Assembly (NCBI RefSeq): GCF_017876775.1
Contig: NZ_JAGIOP010000002.1
Span: 372,001 to 436,000 of the forward strand
DNA from: Mycolicibacterium lutetiense
GTDB lineage: Bacteria > Actinomycetota > Actinomycetes > Mycobacteriales > Mycobacteriaceae
Length of the DNA stretch: 64,000 nt
Direction of reading: 5' to 3'
A model generated the notes under the pieces. The model was not told the origin of the DNA and searched no databases. It saw only the letters and a list, made by a program, of their open reading frames with translations. The stretch's first letter is position 1. Each line of letters opens with the position of its first letter. The position numbers were made by a program, and so were the translations under genes. Below, piece by piece: positions 63,380 to 64,000 of the stretch.

Positions 63380-63787
63380 ATGAGCACCTCAGCCACCATC
63401 CTCGAAACTCACCCCCGCACGATCGCTGAAGACTTCCGGACAGTCTTGGCCGCCTGCCTCGACGCCTGCCTGGACTGCTCTCAAGCGTGCACTCAATGCG
63501 CCGACGCGTGCCTCAGCGAGCCAGCTATCGACACACTCACCGCCTGCATCGCAGCCAACCTCAACTGCGCCGACATCTGCACCGCTACTGCAACCATCAA
63601 CGCCCGACAAACAGGATTCGACCCCGAACTCGCCCCAGCTCTAATCGCAGTCTGCGCAACCGCATGCCGAGTCTGCGCCGATGAATGCCAACGCCACTCA
63701 TCGCATCACCAACACTGCAAATTCTGCGCCGACGAATGCCGAAGGTGCGAACAGGCATGCCGCGCCCTCATCGAACAATTCAGCTGA
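63380..63787 (+). CDS. Four-helix Cys-rich copper-storage protein (Csp-like, DUF326)
   Basis: A protein of 135 residues with no signal peptide and 18 Cys spaced CxxxC and CxxC along four helices (ACLDACLDCSQACTQC, CRVCADEC, CKFCADECRRCEQAC). This matches the Csp3/DUF326 cytosolic copper-storage family, in which Cys thiols fill the bundle core with Cu(I). It should buffer copper in the cytosol. It is the last gene of the window and fits the copper theme. Confidence 0.9.
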   Translation: MSTSATILETHPRTIAEDFRTVLAACLDACLDCSQACTQCADACLSEPAIDTLTACIAANLNCADICTATATINARQTGFDPELAPALIAVCATACRVCADECQRHSSHHQHCKFCADECRRCEQACRALIEQFS

Positions 63788-64000
63788 CCGCCTCGAAAAT
63801 CGAAGCATCTCGGCCATCTCGAACCCGCCCCGCTCCAAACCCGGGTACACCTCGGCTCTCGCCCGGGGGCTCAGTCGACTGCGCATTCTCGACCCACCGC
63901 GTGCGACGCCCGTGGCCACCTGGTCATGGATGCTGACCTACGGTGCTGGAGGCGGGCAAAACCGCCCATCCGCGTTGCAAGCCCACTGACCCGATGAGGG
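63788..64000. other. Trailing edge, no assignable gene
   Basis: Only shadow frames; the next gene may begin outside the window. Confidence 0.35.

Noticed and set aside
1..64000. tRNA or rRNA genes
   Set aside because: I saw no cloverleaf-like or rRNA-like sequence, including near the integrase where an attachment tRNA might be expected.

Overview
The window looks like an accessory island of a high-GC mycobacterium, probably a rapid-growing Mycolicibacterium-type chromosome or a large plasmid. The family mix points there: a Ddn-like F420 oxidoreductase, a CmtR-type sensor, MmcO, LpqS-like and CysK2-like proteins, an MPT63-like (DUF1942) protein, LdtMt-type L,D-transpeptidases and a RipD-like NlpC/P60 enzyme. 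I infer the genus from protein families and codon use, not from a database search.

Layout. 1-7.2 kb is ordinary chromosomal-style content: a zincin, a serine hydrolase behind a KstR-like site, a Ddn-like enzyme, a VOC protein, AraC and HxlR regulators, YaeQ and DUF1761. 7.3-10.9 kb is a mobile junction with a dif-like site, two orphan antitoxins, a complete IS3 element and a tyrosine recombinase. 11-17 kb is a first metal block: DUF302, methyltransferase, ICMT-like and DsbA-like genes diverge from a cmtR/ctpG-like pair, with TauE/SafE downstream. 17.4-25.8 kb holds a NlpC/P60 enzyme, a CPD-motif P1B-ATPase, BlaI-1, TlpA-CcdA, an MPT63-like protein with a Cys/Met tail, a CopZ-like chaperone behind copper-type operators, and a rhodanese lipoprotein. 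26-32.5 kb carries lpqS-cysK2-MFS in the order I recall for M. tuberculosis Rv0847-Rv0849, then a second lpqS, small secreted gene, lpqS, cysK2 array. 33-39.2 kb has an internally deleted IS3 remnant, a broken arsR, an operon of membrane protein, TlpA, M56 peptidase, BlaI-2 and M56 peptidase, and a RipA N-terminal fragment. 39.2-49 kb has a YHS/CopA-type copper ATPase with a strong terminator, a methyltransferase, an L,D-transpeptidase, mmcO, a two-component system and a third cysK2.

49.4-57.8 kb is a composite transposon: two directly repeated, apparently identical ISL3 copies enclose an integrase fragment, a GIY-YIG-like gene, two secreted-protein genes and an IS21 element. Its outer ends share an 8-bp target duplication, and removing it restores the signal peptide of a third small secreted gene. 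58-64 kb has a second two-component system, a DUF305 lipoprotein, a second L,D-transpeptidase and a Cys-rich four-helix copper-storage-type protein.

How the genes may work together (inference). Copper is pumped out by two ATPases, oxidised by MmcO, and bound by CopZ-like, Csp-like, LpqS-like and MPT63-like proteins. Thiol and cell-wall enzymes maintain the envelope: TlpA, CcdA, DsbA, rhodanese, CysK2, L,D-transpeptidases and NlpC/P60. About a dozen inverted repeats with CTAC/GTAG or TACTA/TAGTA arms lie upstream of many of these genes, and two BlaI repressors plus two M56 peptidases are encoded here. The most interesting proposal is therefore a BlaI/M56-controlled copper and envelope-stress regulon built from duplicated gene sets.
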